From the NCBI GenBank assembly GCA_009746045.1, contig RPFO01001063.1, positions 124,001 to 188,000 on the forward strand: 64,000 bases of DNA, written 5' to 3'. Below the pieces are notes generated by a model. It was given only the letters and a program-made list of their open reading frames with translations, was not told the DNA's origin and searched no databases. Below are positions 22,201 to 33,203 of the stretch, piece after piece (within the stretch, counting starts at the first letter, position 1; each line of letters starts with the position of its first letter). This DNA is from Mesostigma viride. Lineage: Eukaryota; Streptophyta; Mesostigmatophyceae; Mesostigmatales; Mesostigmataceae. Made by a program: the position numbers and the translations under genes.

Positions 22201-24802
22201 CGCGAATTGGTTGGGGGGCGCCGTCGCCTCCTCACCATGCTTGATGGCAGCCACCTGGGCTTCCATCGAGTCGGTCTTGCCCGCCATCTCGGCGAAGTGG
22301 ACCGTCTTGATGCCCGCGGCTGGACACTTGTTCATCAGGTGCCACTTCGTGTCTGCCCCATGCGGCTTCGTGCAGCGGCTTGGACACTCGCGACTAAGGT
22401 GCCCATCCTTGTCGCAAAGGTAACATTTACCGCGTGACGGGGTGGGTGCGCCCAGCGCGCCTTGCACGCCCTGCGCCTCCTGAGTCCCATCCGATGTCGG
22501 CGGACGACCGCCTCCGCCTCGACCACCACCGCGACCCCGACCACCGTAGCCACTGCCGCCGCCACCACGACTGACACCGCCGCTGCCACCCTGACCGCCA
22601 CCGCCGCTGCCCCCGTGACCGGCGTTGCCACCACCCTGAGTGCCGACATATTCACCGCGCCCCGCACCAGGCAGCCGCTGGCCACCCTTGACCGCGATGG
22701 CCTTCTCCATCTCAGCCATCTTCTTGCGCATCTCAGCCAGCTCAGACGAGATACCCTTCTCGCCTTCCGCACGCTTCCTGAGCAGCCGCTTGAATGCTGC
22801 ACAGAGAGTCACCAAAGTCCACTCCCCACCGGGCGGCTCCGGAAGATCGATGGCCAGCAGGGGCACTGCACTCCGCCATAACCGGCAAGCCTTGGTCTGC
22901 GTATAATCAGGCACTTTGCCCGCAAACGCGAGAAGCCGGTCAAGGGAGAAAGCCGGATCCTCACCCTCGGCGACGGTGAACGCTCCATTCCATTCCGCGA
23001 TGGCCTTGACGTGCTCAACTGGGTACTCCAGCCGCAGTTGCTGCCACAGCTGCTCTGCCGGGTCGACATCGAAGATGATCGAGTCGAGATCCGGTGTGCC
23101 CATGTCCGTGAGCGCAAACCATATGTCCGTGCGATGACATCGGTCCACGAGCGCTCGGTAATGCTGGACCAAAACCTGGACCTTCTTCTTGGTCAGGTCA
23201 TGGAAAAAAAGGTGAATAAAATCCATCACCATCTCATGGCGAAGAGGATACCCCGAGGCATAACGATAAGTGTTACAATGAGCTCGGAAGAGCTCATAGG
23301 CTTCCTCTAAAGTCGCACCCGTGCCTGCTGAGGTGAACTTCTCGCGAAGCTCCACCTTGGGCAGCGATGGCACACGAGTGGATTCGCCATGCACGCCGTA
23401 CGGCATGCGGTGGGGTCGCTGGACGTCGTCGCCCTCACCCCATGGTATGCTGGCTACCTCCCGATCGACTTGGCCCCAGCCGAAGTCTGACCGAGTGCCG
23501 CCAAGCCTGGGCCGCCCTGCGGTGCCACCCAACGGCGTTGCTGCCGCCGTCATGGGTGGCCGACCTGTGCTAAACAAGCCACCTGATGCTCCCCCCCTGG
23601 GGGCTGCACCATACCCGCCGCGCCACGATAACGTGCCTTGGTTGGGTGCCCGTAGGTTCCCCCCCAGCGTATAAGATGCGTCGGCAGTCGACCGGGTGCC
23701 TACCCGACCGACGTTCGGCTGCAGCTCGTCATCCTGCGCCATTTCCCCGTCGCCCCGCCGTTGACCGCTTGGTCCGACGCGTGGCTGACTGGGCTCAACG
23801 TTGCGTAGTGGACCTGTCCCACTGCGCTCTTCGTCGAAGTGTCCGCGTTGGTCGCGCAGCGCCTCATGTCGCCGCGCTTCCTCGGCAGCGGCCTCCTCGT
23901 CGGCAGCCTGCCTGGCCTCGGCGTCGCGTTGGGCCGCAGCTTGGCAGGCGCGTGCAGCTTCCGTGGTTGCCTCCGCCTGCCGCCGTTGCTCAGCGCGCTC
24001 CGTAGCACGCCTCGCTTCAGCCGTAGATTCCGCGCGCTCCAAAGCAAGTCGCACAGTTTCTTCAACAAGCGTCGCCTGTTGCGATAACTGCGTCGCTTGC
24101 TGAGCTCGGAGTGCCGCCAGCTCTGCCGCTTGCTCTTGCAGCAGGCGCAGCACTTGGGTAAGAGCACCACCGTCCCCTGCCGAAGAAAGGGAAGGCGCTC
24201 CATTACCTAACAAAGCGGTGTCCGCACTAGTGCCGAGACGACCGCTGGGCGGGTCAGTTGCTTGACCGCCCGTAGCTGCCGGCGCTGACCCACCACTGCC
24301 TGATGCTGTGGGGTCAGTTCCTGACATGTTGATGGTGGTATCGACCCTGGAGAGCTCCTGCCCGTCGGTGTCGACGCCCGTGTTGGCACAGCCTGCGTGG
24401 CTTGCCAAAAACGCTGTGACCGACCTAGTGTGATATGACATAAACTGCCACAACCACTACCAAGTAGCAACGGTCTAATCTGAAAGACTTAATGGTTGAT
24501 CAGGCCACTATGTGTGCTAGTCTTCCCCAGAAAACTGCACACCGTCTCTCTTTGCTGAAATGAAAATGTTCCTTTGCAGATGGAGCTAGTCTCTTCGAGT
24601 AATGAAAAGAGGGCTCTCAGCCGAGGACAAGGAACTGTCCCTCGTGCCTGATGACCACCTTCTTGATCCCCTTGTGTACCGTCGCGTGCCGCGTTTGAAT
24701 ATCCTTGCTGGGGCGTTAGCTAGACGCTCCAACTACTCTAATTGCGACAATATGATGGTGCAAGAGGGTGCTTTTGCCTCCCCTGCTATAGAACAATGCT
24801 TT
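16271..24802 (-). mobile_element. Ty3/gypsy-like retroelement segment carrying a DNA methyltransferase
   Basis: This 8532-bp segment is present in repeat unit 2 and absent from unit 1. It holds one polyprotein ORF, a 349-bp leader (24454-24802) and only 26 bases after the extended stop. No direct repeats of its own flank it, and no primer-binding site was recognised next to 24802. Either the A and B blocks belong to very long LTRs, or the segment moved without LTRs. On the coding strand the segment ends in GGGGGGG next to block A, which fits a polypurine tract before a 3' LTR. Confidence 0.75.
16297..24327 (-). CDS. Gag-Pol polyprotein with cytosine-C5 DNA methyltransferase and interrupted PHD finger
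   Basis: The frame is open from 24453; the ATG at 24327 ('MSGTDPTASG') is a likelier start. Residue numbers here count from 24453. Order: coiled-coil Gag; CCHC knuckle 'CYLCDKDGHLSREC' (about 674-690); protease 'LDSGA' (about 954); methyltransferase (about 1190-1510) with 'LELFAGIGG', 'WECQGLS', 'ENV', 'THRLRAYW', 'REASMGF' and 'IGQAM'; reverse transcriptase with 'YIDD' (about 1836); RNase H 'YTDWSKVGLGAVL'; integrase HHCC zinc site and D-D-E core ('WHVDLCG', 'VTDQGGEF', 'NGLAERL'). The first stop is TAG 16441-16443. The frame past it completes a PHD finger and ends at TGA 16297-16299. Gag and Pol share one frame. The element would copy itself by reverse transcription and could methylate DNA, an inference from the intact motifs. 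Confidence 0.9.
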
Positions 24803-25846
24803 CACAACACACACTTTGCACAGTCTGATGATGAAGCCGCACATGCGGAATTTATTGAGAAAGTTAATACAATTACAACACGTTGATAGTCTCAATATCG
24901 ATGCACTCCATGCTCACGAGCCCGCAGTTAGGCAGCGCTCCATGACATGCTACCGGCCTTGCTCCCAAGGAAAGGGAGAAACACGAAGGCCACTAACGAG
25001 AGACTCGAAGAGACTACACGCTGCGTGAGAGTCCTCTTCGACTATGAACCAAACCATTCGTCATGCCACACGCATGACACACGCCACACTTGTCAGTCCA
25101 GCCAGGAATGCCAAAACTATCTTGCTGCCTGAACCATGCAAATAGAAACCGCATTCCAGTTGCCGTCCTGGCTTTCTACCACACATGCCAACAAAAGCAG
25201 GAAGGCATCCCGACAAATCTAAATTGCTACCCTGTTGCCGATCTCATCTCCTAGAGGCTCCGGCATTTCTGTCCCTGGGAATGTCCGGCATTGAGTCACG
25301 TCCACCAAGGTCGAAGCATAATATCCTTCAGACAATCTGCACGCTCACACCTTGCGTGTGAGTGGCCCAGCAAACATTGCGTCTAATCGTTCCTTTCTAG
25401 AAGAAATCCCTTTGTAGGGCTGCCAGCGATTTCGCATTCATTCCAGCGATCTGGCTCCGCACCGCAAATTGTCCTTTTCCATTTTCTGTCCAGTCCTCAT
25501 AACGTTGACCCGCTATTCTACACCACAAAGACACCTGGCCTGTCAATAGCCTCGGCGCTGTTGAAGTCCAGCAGTCCAGCTCCAGCTCCAGCTGTCCACT
25601 AACACGCGTATGATCCTCTCGACGCTGCGCACTTGTGCTGCCGTCCGCTCAAGTCAGTGCTGCGCGCCCAGCTGTGCCTGGCCCGGCGCGCGTGCACGTA
25701 CACTTTCGTCCGCTCTTATGCTGCAAGTGCTAGTGTCCCCCCCGGTCACTAGCCTTTGTCGAAAAGGCGTAGAAAACAAATTCCTTGCGCACGTCACGGT
25801 CTTGTGCATAGTGGGCGCCCGGATGACATAGCTTGCGTCCGTGACA

Positions 25847-26436
25847 CGATCCATCTAGAATGTCAGTGGGCCTTACTTGTATGATCTCAAGTAAGTTAAT
25901 GAATTAATGATTCATGTGCCTCCGTTGGGAGGCCACAGAGCACTCATTTAAGTGCTTTCAAGCCCGATATTCTTGAAGGATGGGAGACGGGCCATCAGCC
26001 ATCCTGCCGTGCCACTAACCACCTCCCAGGAGGGAGGGGGGAAATTCTTTTTGCTACTATTATTTTATGTTATCCTAGTTATTATGGGCAGCAATGTGTG
26101 CGTCAGAAGCATTGCTCGCTTGGTCAGGCGCACAGGCTCAACATGATTGTGGTTGTAGACACCCTGGCAGCAATCTGGACCGGCAACACGCACCTTCTTG
26201 CGGCGTGAACCTACTCAATGAAGGAACTTCCATTTATCTACATGCAGGTCTGTTATTGCCTGCCTGCTATATATCTATTGGATTGCCCCGATGCTATTGC
26301 CCACTCGGCATCAACGACAGTATGCAGCCCATGGCAATGTGCTGGGGCTCATATATCGCAGGGTTGGGTCAGGTCGCCTGCTCCTAAGTAAAAGTGGCAG
26401 GTTGCCAAAAACACAGCTGCGCAAAAAGACAAAAGG
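25847..26436. other. Spacer between repeat unit 2 and NRPS 3' end
   Basis: No coding sequence is supported. It contains a 'TCCGTTGGGAGG' phrase like those at 4691, 4871 and 6508, so it holds part of a dispersed repeat. It should include the NRPS 3' UTR. Confidence 0.4.
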
Positions 26437-29400
26437 TTAAAAAAGTGCCCACTTCAGCAGATGCAGCACAAGGGACAAACCGACAACAGCCTTACCGATG
26501 CCCAGTCCACTCCGCTGCATCGCGGCAAACACGAGGCACAGACCTAATGTGGAGATGAGTGGCAGGAGAACCTCCAACATGACTGTCAGCGGCATGTTGG
26601 AGGACACCTGGCGCAGCAGCCAGAACGAGAACGGTTCCATCAGCCTCAGTACGTGGGGGTGGAAAAGATAGATGGGGAGGGAGGCCCCTCCCAGCCTGGT
26701 GACCGTGCCATCCAGCGCTGGCATAATGGCCAGCATCGCAAACGCCATCACCATAGCCTCGGCTAGCGCGCCCACGTGGCCCAGCACCCTCAGCGGCCAC
26801 TCCCGCCACCACGCCCCAATCTCCCACGTGGCCATCAGGTCGGCGACGGTGGCAAAGCGTGCTGCCTCGCTGGAGCGCAGGTCCAGCCCCGAGAGGATGC
26901 CGGGGAAGAACGTTGACCGCACCGTGAGCTGCACAAAGATGGCGGCCAGTGCCACGCGAAGCCACACATGCGACCGCGCCAAGTGCACCAGGCGGGTGAT
27001 CTGACTGTTGTATGCATACCCGATGGCAAATGGCATCGCGGAGGTGAGCACACGCGGCCCCAGCGGCTCCCAGCCCAGCTGGTGCATGCCCCAGGGACCG
27101 AACCACATCCCACGAACACCCACTGCAGAGGCCGGGGGCCATAGCAGCGCAAACAGAATCGGAAGCAGGAACTGCACCGTGGCGGCGGCTAGTAGCAGGA
27201 GCACAACACCACCATTCCGGGTCCTGGAAGGAACACGGTGGGTATTGCTGTGCCATGTGCCCACGCATAGCCACAGCAGCAGCTGGTTGAAGGCCAGCGC
27301 CCACAGCCCCCACAGGTGGGCCGTGGTGGAGAAGTGCTCCTGGGGCGATGACCGCACGAGGTCGTCAAACGTGCGGGATACGCCAAACTCCATGACCAGC
27401 GCCAGCATGACCGCCAGCAGGGGAGTGCGCAGGGATGGTCGCGCGCTGCCCGCCGCGGCTCCCATCCCTGACAAGATGGACAGGCCCAGGACGCCCCCCT
27501 GCATGGAACGCCCTGGGCACAAAGTTGGCGAGCGAGGTGTTGTCGTGCGGGGCCCACAGCCCGGCCAGGGGCGTGTTCTGGAAGCAGCGCAGGTTCTGGC
27601 CCCCGCAGTGGCCAAAGTGGAGCATGACGACGGAGAAGCTCCACAGGAAGCGCAGGTTGGACGTGACAACCTCCAGTGCACCGGACATTGCGTGCTCATC
27701 ACCTGACGTGGCTGGCTCTGCATTGCTGGATGACAGGGATGTGGCAGCATTAGCACCCCTAGAAGCGCGGTCATGCTCGCTGGCATTCATGCCTGCCGTC
27801 CTGCCCAGTGTGGCAGCAGCCTCAGCGGCCATGCTGCTGATGGTGCGGTGGCTGAACACCGACAGTTGCTGGTCGCCCGATGCAAGAGGTGCGAGTGCAG
27901 GGTCCCTGGCCAGCTCCCTGGCCAGCTCCCTCTGGAGCTGCACCGCCACCAGTGAGTTTCCCCCGATGTTGAAGAAGTCGTCGAACACGGACACGCTGGG
28001 CAGGCGCAGCACCTTCCCCCACAACGCGGCCAGCTTGGCTTCCAACGGGTCCATCCTGACTGCCGCATGCGCCACGGGCGCCTCACGGCCACCCCCACCT
28101 GTTCCCACGCGTCGCATCTCCGCCATCTCCGCTGTCGCCATGGCCAGCAGCTTGCGGCGGTCGAGCTTGCCGCTGATGAGGCGTGGCAGCTCGTCCACGC
28201 ACAGGATGCGCGCGGGAGGGCGTACAGCGGCAGTTGCTGCCGAAGGGCCGCCAGCAGCGCCTCCGGGACATGCCCCCGGGGGCTCACCACCGCCACCAGC
28301 GTGTCATGGCCCGCCGCGTCCGCGAGGCCCTGCTGCGTGGCGGGCACCAGCACGGCCCCGGCAGCAGCCACGCCTGGCAGCCGGGCCATGGCCTGCTCCA
28401 CAAAGCCAAGCTCCAGGCGTACGCCCCTCACTTTGACCTGGTGGTCCAAGCGGCCCATCAGCGCCAGGTCGCCACATGGCAGCAGCCGCGCGAGGTCCCC
28501 CGTGCGGTACAGGAGAAGCGAGGAGCGGCTGGTTTTTCCATCAGCAGCGTCTGTGGAGCTTGGGGTCAACCTGCCTATTGGGGGATGCTGAGGTAAGCCG
28601 GATGGTGGCAACCCTGCAGCCCCGTTCCCAGCAGGTCGGCGACGGGTATGTGTGTGAAGCGTGACGTGGTCAGCTCCGGCTGGTGGAGGTACCCACGCGC
28701 GACCACGCCGCCGCCCACACATAGCTCCCCGGGAACGCCCAGCGGTGCCAGCTGGCCATGGTCGTCCAGGACCAGCGTGACGGCACGCAACAGGGGGCGG
28801 CCGACCGTGACATGCCCAGCGGCCACCATGGCCCGCGTCACGGGCGCCCACGTGGCGTCGCCGCACGTCTCCGTGGACCCGTACAGGTTGACCAGCTGGC
28901 AGCGGTCGCCCGCGGCTGCCAGGAATGCCTGCGCCAGGGACAAGGGGAGCGCCTCGCCGCTGCTGATGACAAGCGAGAGGGGCCCCTTGCGCCAGGTGGC
29001 ACGCGCACCCTCTTCCTCCTGCGTGTCTGCCAGCATTGCCTGCAGCAGCGACGGAACGACCACCAGCCGCGTGACATGGGCGGACACTGCCACATGCAGC
29101 AGAGACAACGGGTCGCGCGCCTCGTGCGCGGTCGCCAGCACTACGGGCACGCCGCGCAGGAGCGACCCGAGGATCTCCAGCGTGTGGTCCACAAACGACA
29201 CCGTGGTGCGCGCCAGGCAGGCTTCATCGGGCGCAAAGGGGCACGCCGCCCAGTAGCCCTCCAGCTTGGCCACGAGCGCGCGGTGGGTCAACTCCACCCC
29301 CTTTGGCACGCCGGAGCTGCCAGAGCTGAACAGGCAGACTGCCGCGTTGTCAGCATGGATGGCCGGACCTGTTGGCGTTTGCTGGTTTGGACCCCATTTT

Positions 29401-29969
29401 CCCCTTGTGCTTGAGGGACTCCTGGCATCCGCAACGAGGTTGTCCACGATAAAGCACGCGGTTTGCTCCAGCCCGACCATGCCCTGCAACCGCCCGGCGA
29501 CAGCGTGGTCCCACAGCAGCGCCTTGACCGACGCGACAGCCAACAGGCTGGCCAGGTAGGCAGGCGGGTTGGCGGGGTCAAGGGACACGTAGCATGCGCC
29601 GGCCTTGAGCACACCCAGCATGGCGGCCAGCATAAGCAGCGACCGCTCCATGACGATGGCCACGCGCGCCTCTGCACCCACGCCGCTGGCAGCTAGCACG
29701 GCAGACACCATCACTGCGGCGTCTTCCAGCTCGGCAAACGAGAGGGCTGCTTCTTGGCAGCGCGCCGCTGTGTCGGCAGGCCGGGTGGCCACCTGGCAGT
29801 CCCACAGGTCACACAGCGTGAGCGGGGAGGGAGGCGTCTGCAACCAACGAGTCAGCTGTGATGATTCCACCAACTGCGCGCGCTCCGCCTCGGTCATCAT
29901 CGGCAGGCGGCCCACCGGCGTCTCGGGGGATGCCACGGCGCTGCTGGCCAGGCACACCAGCTGCTGGCC
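26437..29969 (-). CDS. NRPS terminal module: adenylation, carrier, membrane acyltransferase
   Basis: The adenylation domain has 'LFSSGSSGVPKGVELTHRAL', 'SFVDHTLEILG', 'LYGSTE', 'GELCVGGGVVARGY', 'YRTGDL' and 'GRLDHQVKVRG'. The carrier domain reads 'FFNIGGNSLVAVQLQRE', with its phosphopantetheine serine at 27953-27955. After a low-complexity linker comes 'LRFLWSFSVVMLHFGH', with the Arg...His pattern of acyltransferase family 3, then about ten hydrophobic segments and 'LPIYLFHPHVLRL'; the stop is TAA 26437-26439. The usual thioesterase or reductase is absent, so product may be handed to a membrane acyltransferase (inference). The frame breaks at 28580-28584 (a G run one short), near 28214 (one base missing) and at 27494-27499 (a C run one too long). 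Repairing these by eye restores continuous homology. Confidence 0.8.
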
Positions 29970-32900
29970 CAGCCGCTGCATGCTGGCCTCACACCACAGG
30001 TCCGTCCGGTACTCAAGCAGCAGAGTCAGGTTGCCGGTCTGTGCTTCATCAAACAGGACAAGGGTCACATCCACCTTAGAGGAGCCGTGGCGGTAGACAC
30101 GCCGACCGGCAAGACCCTGGCATCCGACCCCAGTGCCATCTCACTCATGCCAGCCACCTCGTTGGGCATGATCATGGCTTGAAAAATGGGATTGCCACTC
30201 ACACTCCCTGTCGCCCCCACAGCCTCCACCACCTTGTGGAAGGGTGCATCTGAATGTTCCATGGCGGACAGGACCACATCGCGCACGTGCTGCACCATGC
30301 GTGAGAAGGGCAGCGCCCCGTCCACATCCACACAGAGGGCCAGCGGGTTGATGAAGTACCCGACCAGGTGCTGCACCTCGGCTTTGTTGCGCCCATTCCA
30401 GGGTGTGCCCACCACCACCTTGTCCTGCCGGCTGCAACGCCCCAGCAGAGCCGCCCATAGTGTCAGCATGACCATGAACAAGGTCGCACCACATTCCTGT
30501 GCAAGCTTCTTCAGCGCCTGAACCACGGCCTTTTCCAGGGAAAATTCCGAGTAATCCCCTTTGAGGGACTGCAATCTAGGCCTTGGCTTGTCGGTCGGCA
30601 GTTCCAGGAGCGATGGTGCTTCTGACAGATGACCCTTCCAGTACGCCAGCTGGGCAGCCATCTCCCCTGAATCCTCCAACCAACGCCGCTGCCACACCGC
30701 ATAGTCGCTGTACTGCACTGGGAGTGGGGGCAAGCGCGCCTCGACACCCTTCACGATTGATGAGTAGATGTGGCAGAGCTCACGCATGAGCAGCACCCCT
30801 GAGAGGCCGTCACTCACCGAGTGGTGCATGTTCACCATGAGGGCACTGGAGTGGTCACCCCTCTGTGCCAGCAGGCAGCGCACCAGGGGCCCTGTGTACG
30901 GGTCAAAAGGTGTCGAGGCCTCCCTATGGAGTGCGGCCCGCATAACTTGGTCGTCATCCCCTGCATCCACCACCTCAAACGGGAGGACAAAGTCATCGGG
31001 AGGCACAACCACCTGGACAGCCACTGGCACACCCTGGGAAGCCGCCTGCAGTGCTGGCATAGCATAATGGGTCCGAAGCGCTTCGTGACGTCCAACCACC
31101 TCCTGCATGCTGCGTCGCAAGATGACGACATCCACGCGGCCAACCACACTCCACCAGAGTCCCATGTTGTAGGCAGGGCTGGTCGGGTCCAGTTCATGTA
31201 ATGCCAGCATCTGCTCCTGGCCATACGAGACGGGAGGCAGCATGCCCGTGGCCATGTCTCCACGGAGGGATTGCATCCGCAGCTCCACCGCATGCTCCCA
31301 TGTCACCTGCCTCCCACACGCCATCACCGCCGCCAGCTCCGCAACGCTTGGGTTTGCCAACACCGTCGTCACCCGCAGGCCTTCCCCCGCGCCAGGGAAC
31401 TCGGCCAGTCGCTCCCGCATCTGGTGCACCAGTGCCATGGCCATGAGCGAGTTGATGCCAAACTCGTGGAAGCTCGCCAGCACGCTCAGCGAAGCCACAC
31501 CCAGCACGTCTTGGCACACGGCCTGCACGCGTGCCTCGTACACGTTTCGAGGCGCCACATACTGGCGACCGCCGCTGCTGCTCAGATCCACCGGGGGAAG
31601 TGCCCTCGCGTCCACCTTGCCCGAGACGGTCACCGGGAACCTCTCCAGGGCCACCACCGCCGAGGGAACCATGTAGCTGGGGAGCTTGCGCCGAGCCGCG
31701 TCCATCAACGCATCCACCTGGACACTGGCAGGGACTACATAGGCCACCAGAAGCTTGCTAGTGGTGACATGTGCATCAGTATGCCCAGCCATGTCCTGCA
31801 AAATGGCCACTGCCTTGGCCACACCTGGGCAGGCCTCCAGGATGCTCTCCACCTCGCCCAACTCGATGCGAAACCCGTGCAGCTTCACCTGCCGGTCCAA
31901 GCGCCCCAAGCACTCCAGGCGGCCATCAGGCAGCCACCGGGCCAGGTCCCCGGTACGATAGAGCCTGCCCGCCCCCAGTGGGTTGTCAAGGAACCTCTCC
32001 CTGGTCAGCTCTGGTTGCTTGATGTACCCCCTGGCCACGCCCATGCCGCCGATGCAGAGCTCGCCAGGGACCCCCACCGGCACGGGCTGCAAGCAGCGGT
32101 CGAGTACGTAGATCCTCACGTTGGGCAGTGGGCGGCCAATGGCAATAATGTCATCCGAGGCGTCCATGGGCTCCATGGTGGCAGACCCTGTGCACTCGGT
32201 TGGGCCGTAGCTGTTGTACAGCCGTCGACCGGCCGCCCAGCGCCGCATAAGGTCCAACGGGAGCGGCTCGCCCCCCGACACGAGTGCGGCCAGGCGGGGG
32301 AAGTTCGTCGGGTCCAGTGTGGCCAGCAGCGAGGGTGTGAAGCGCGCAAACGAGGCAAGGTGCAGCCGCTCATGCAGGTTGTCATGTGGCCGGCATGTGA
32401 CCAGCGCCCCACCGCAGCACAGCGTCCCAAATATCTCCGAGACGGACATGTCAAAGCTGGGGCTGGTCAGCTGCAACACGCGGCTGCTGCCGTCCAGCTG
32501 CCACCTGTCAATCACGCATGCCACCAGGTTGCACGCGCTGCGGTGCTCCACCATGACGCCCTTGGGGCGGCCTGTCGTGCCTGACGTAAAGATGACATAG
32601 GCAAGGTCTGCAGGGGACACTCTAAAGGAAGCAGCGGGCCTTGTTACCGGGAGGCCAGGAGAGCTGACACAGCAGGAGGTCGCCGGCACCTCCAGCAGCG
32701 TCACATTGGCGTGCATGTCAGCACCCCATGGGGGTTGCTGGCACGGGCTCGTCAGGAGAAGGCTGATGTCAGCATCCGCCACCATACCCTGCACACGCTC
32801 GGCTGGGTACTCAGGGTCCAACGGCACGTACGCACACCCAGCCTTGAGGATGGCCAGCATACCCACCACCATCTCCGCACAGCCCTTCATGCACAGGCCA

Positions 32901-33203
32901 ACCCGGCCACCCACCACCGTGCCGGCATCCTGCAAACTGCGAGCCAAGGTGTCCGCGTTGCTGCAACTCCCGGTAGGTCACGTGCTCCGTCTCCATCTCA
33001 ACCGCCACATTGTCTGGCGTGCGAGACACCTGCTCATCAAACAGCTCGTGCAAGCACTTGCCAGCACAAGCAAAGGCCGTGTCTGTAGCGTTCCAGTCCT
33101 CCACCACCTGCCTGCGCTCCGCCTCGGTCATCATCGGCAGGCGGCCCACCGGCGTGTCGGGGGATGCCACGGCGCTGCTGGCCAGGCACACCAGCTGCTG
33201 GCC
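29970..33203 (-). CDS. NRPS module 3 (adenylation-carrier-condensation)
   Basis: In order: the linker 'GRLPMMTEAERRQV'; an adenylation domain with 'KAGCAYVPLDPEYPAERV', 'YVIFTSGTTGRPKGVMVEHR', 'SFDMSVSEIFG', 'YNSYGPTECTG', 'YRTGDLARWLPDGRLECLGR' and 'FRIELGEVES'; a carrier with 'FGINSLMAM' (serine 31448-31450); and an LCL-like condensation domain with active-site 'MHHSVSDG' near 30806-30829. The adenylation domain should activate an amino acid, the carrier holds it as a thioester, and the condensation domain joins it to the residue on module 4. Two bases are missing near 32951-32960 compared with modules 1 and 2. A frame change near 30090-30100 separates it from module 4. Confidence 0.85.

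Larger units (their letters stand above)
12821..25846. repeat. Large tandem repeat unit 2, interrupted by LINE and Gag-Pol segments
   Basis: This unit follows unit 1 after six bases. Its parts are C 12821-13066, X 14108-16111, A 16112-16270 and B 24803-25846. Removing 13092-14094 plus one target duplication, and 16271-24802, leaves a unit of about 3.5 kb in the same order as unit 1. In unit 1 A and B are only five bases apart ('GATGA'), so the 8532-bp Gag-Pol segment sits exactly at the A/B joint. On the minus strand the segment ends in seven G residues, like a polypurine tract, directly before A. The region 14108-16111 has no supported gene. Confidence 0.65.
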
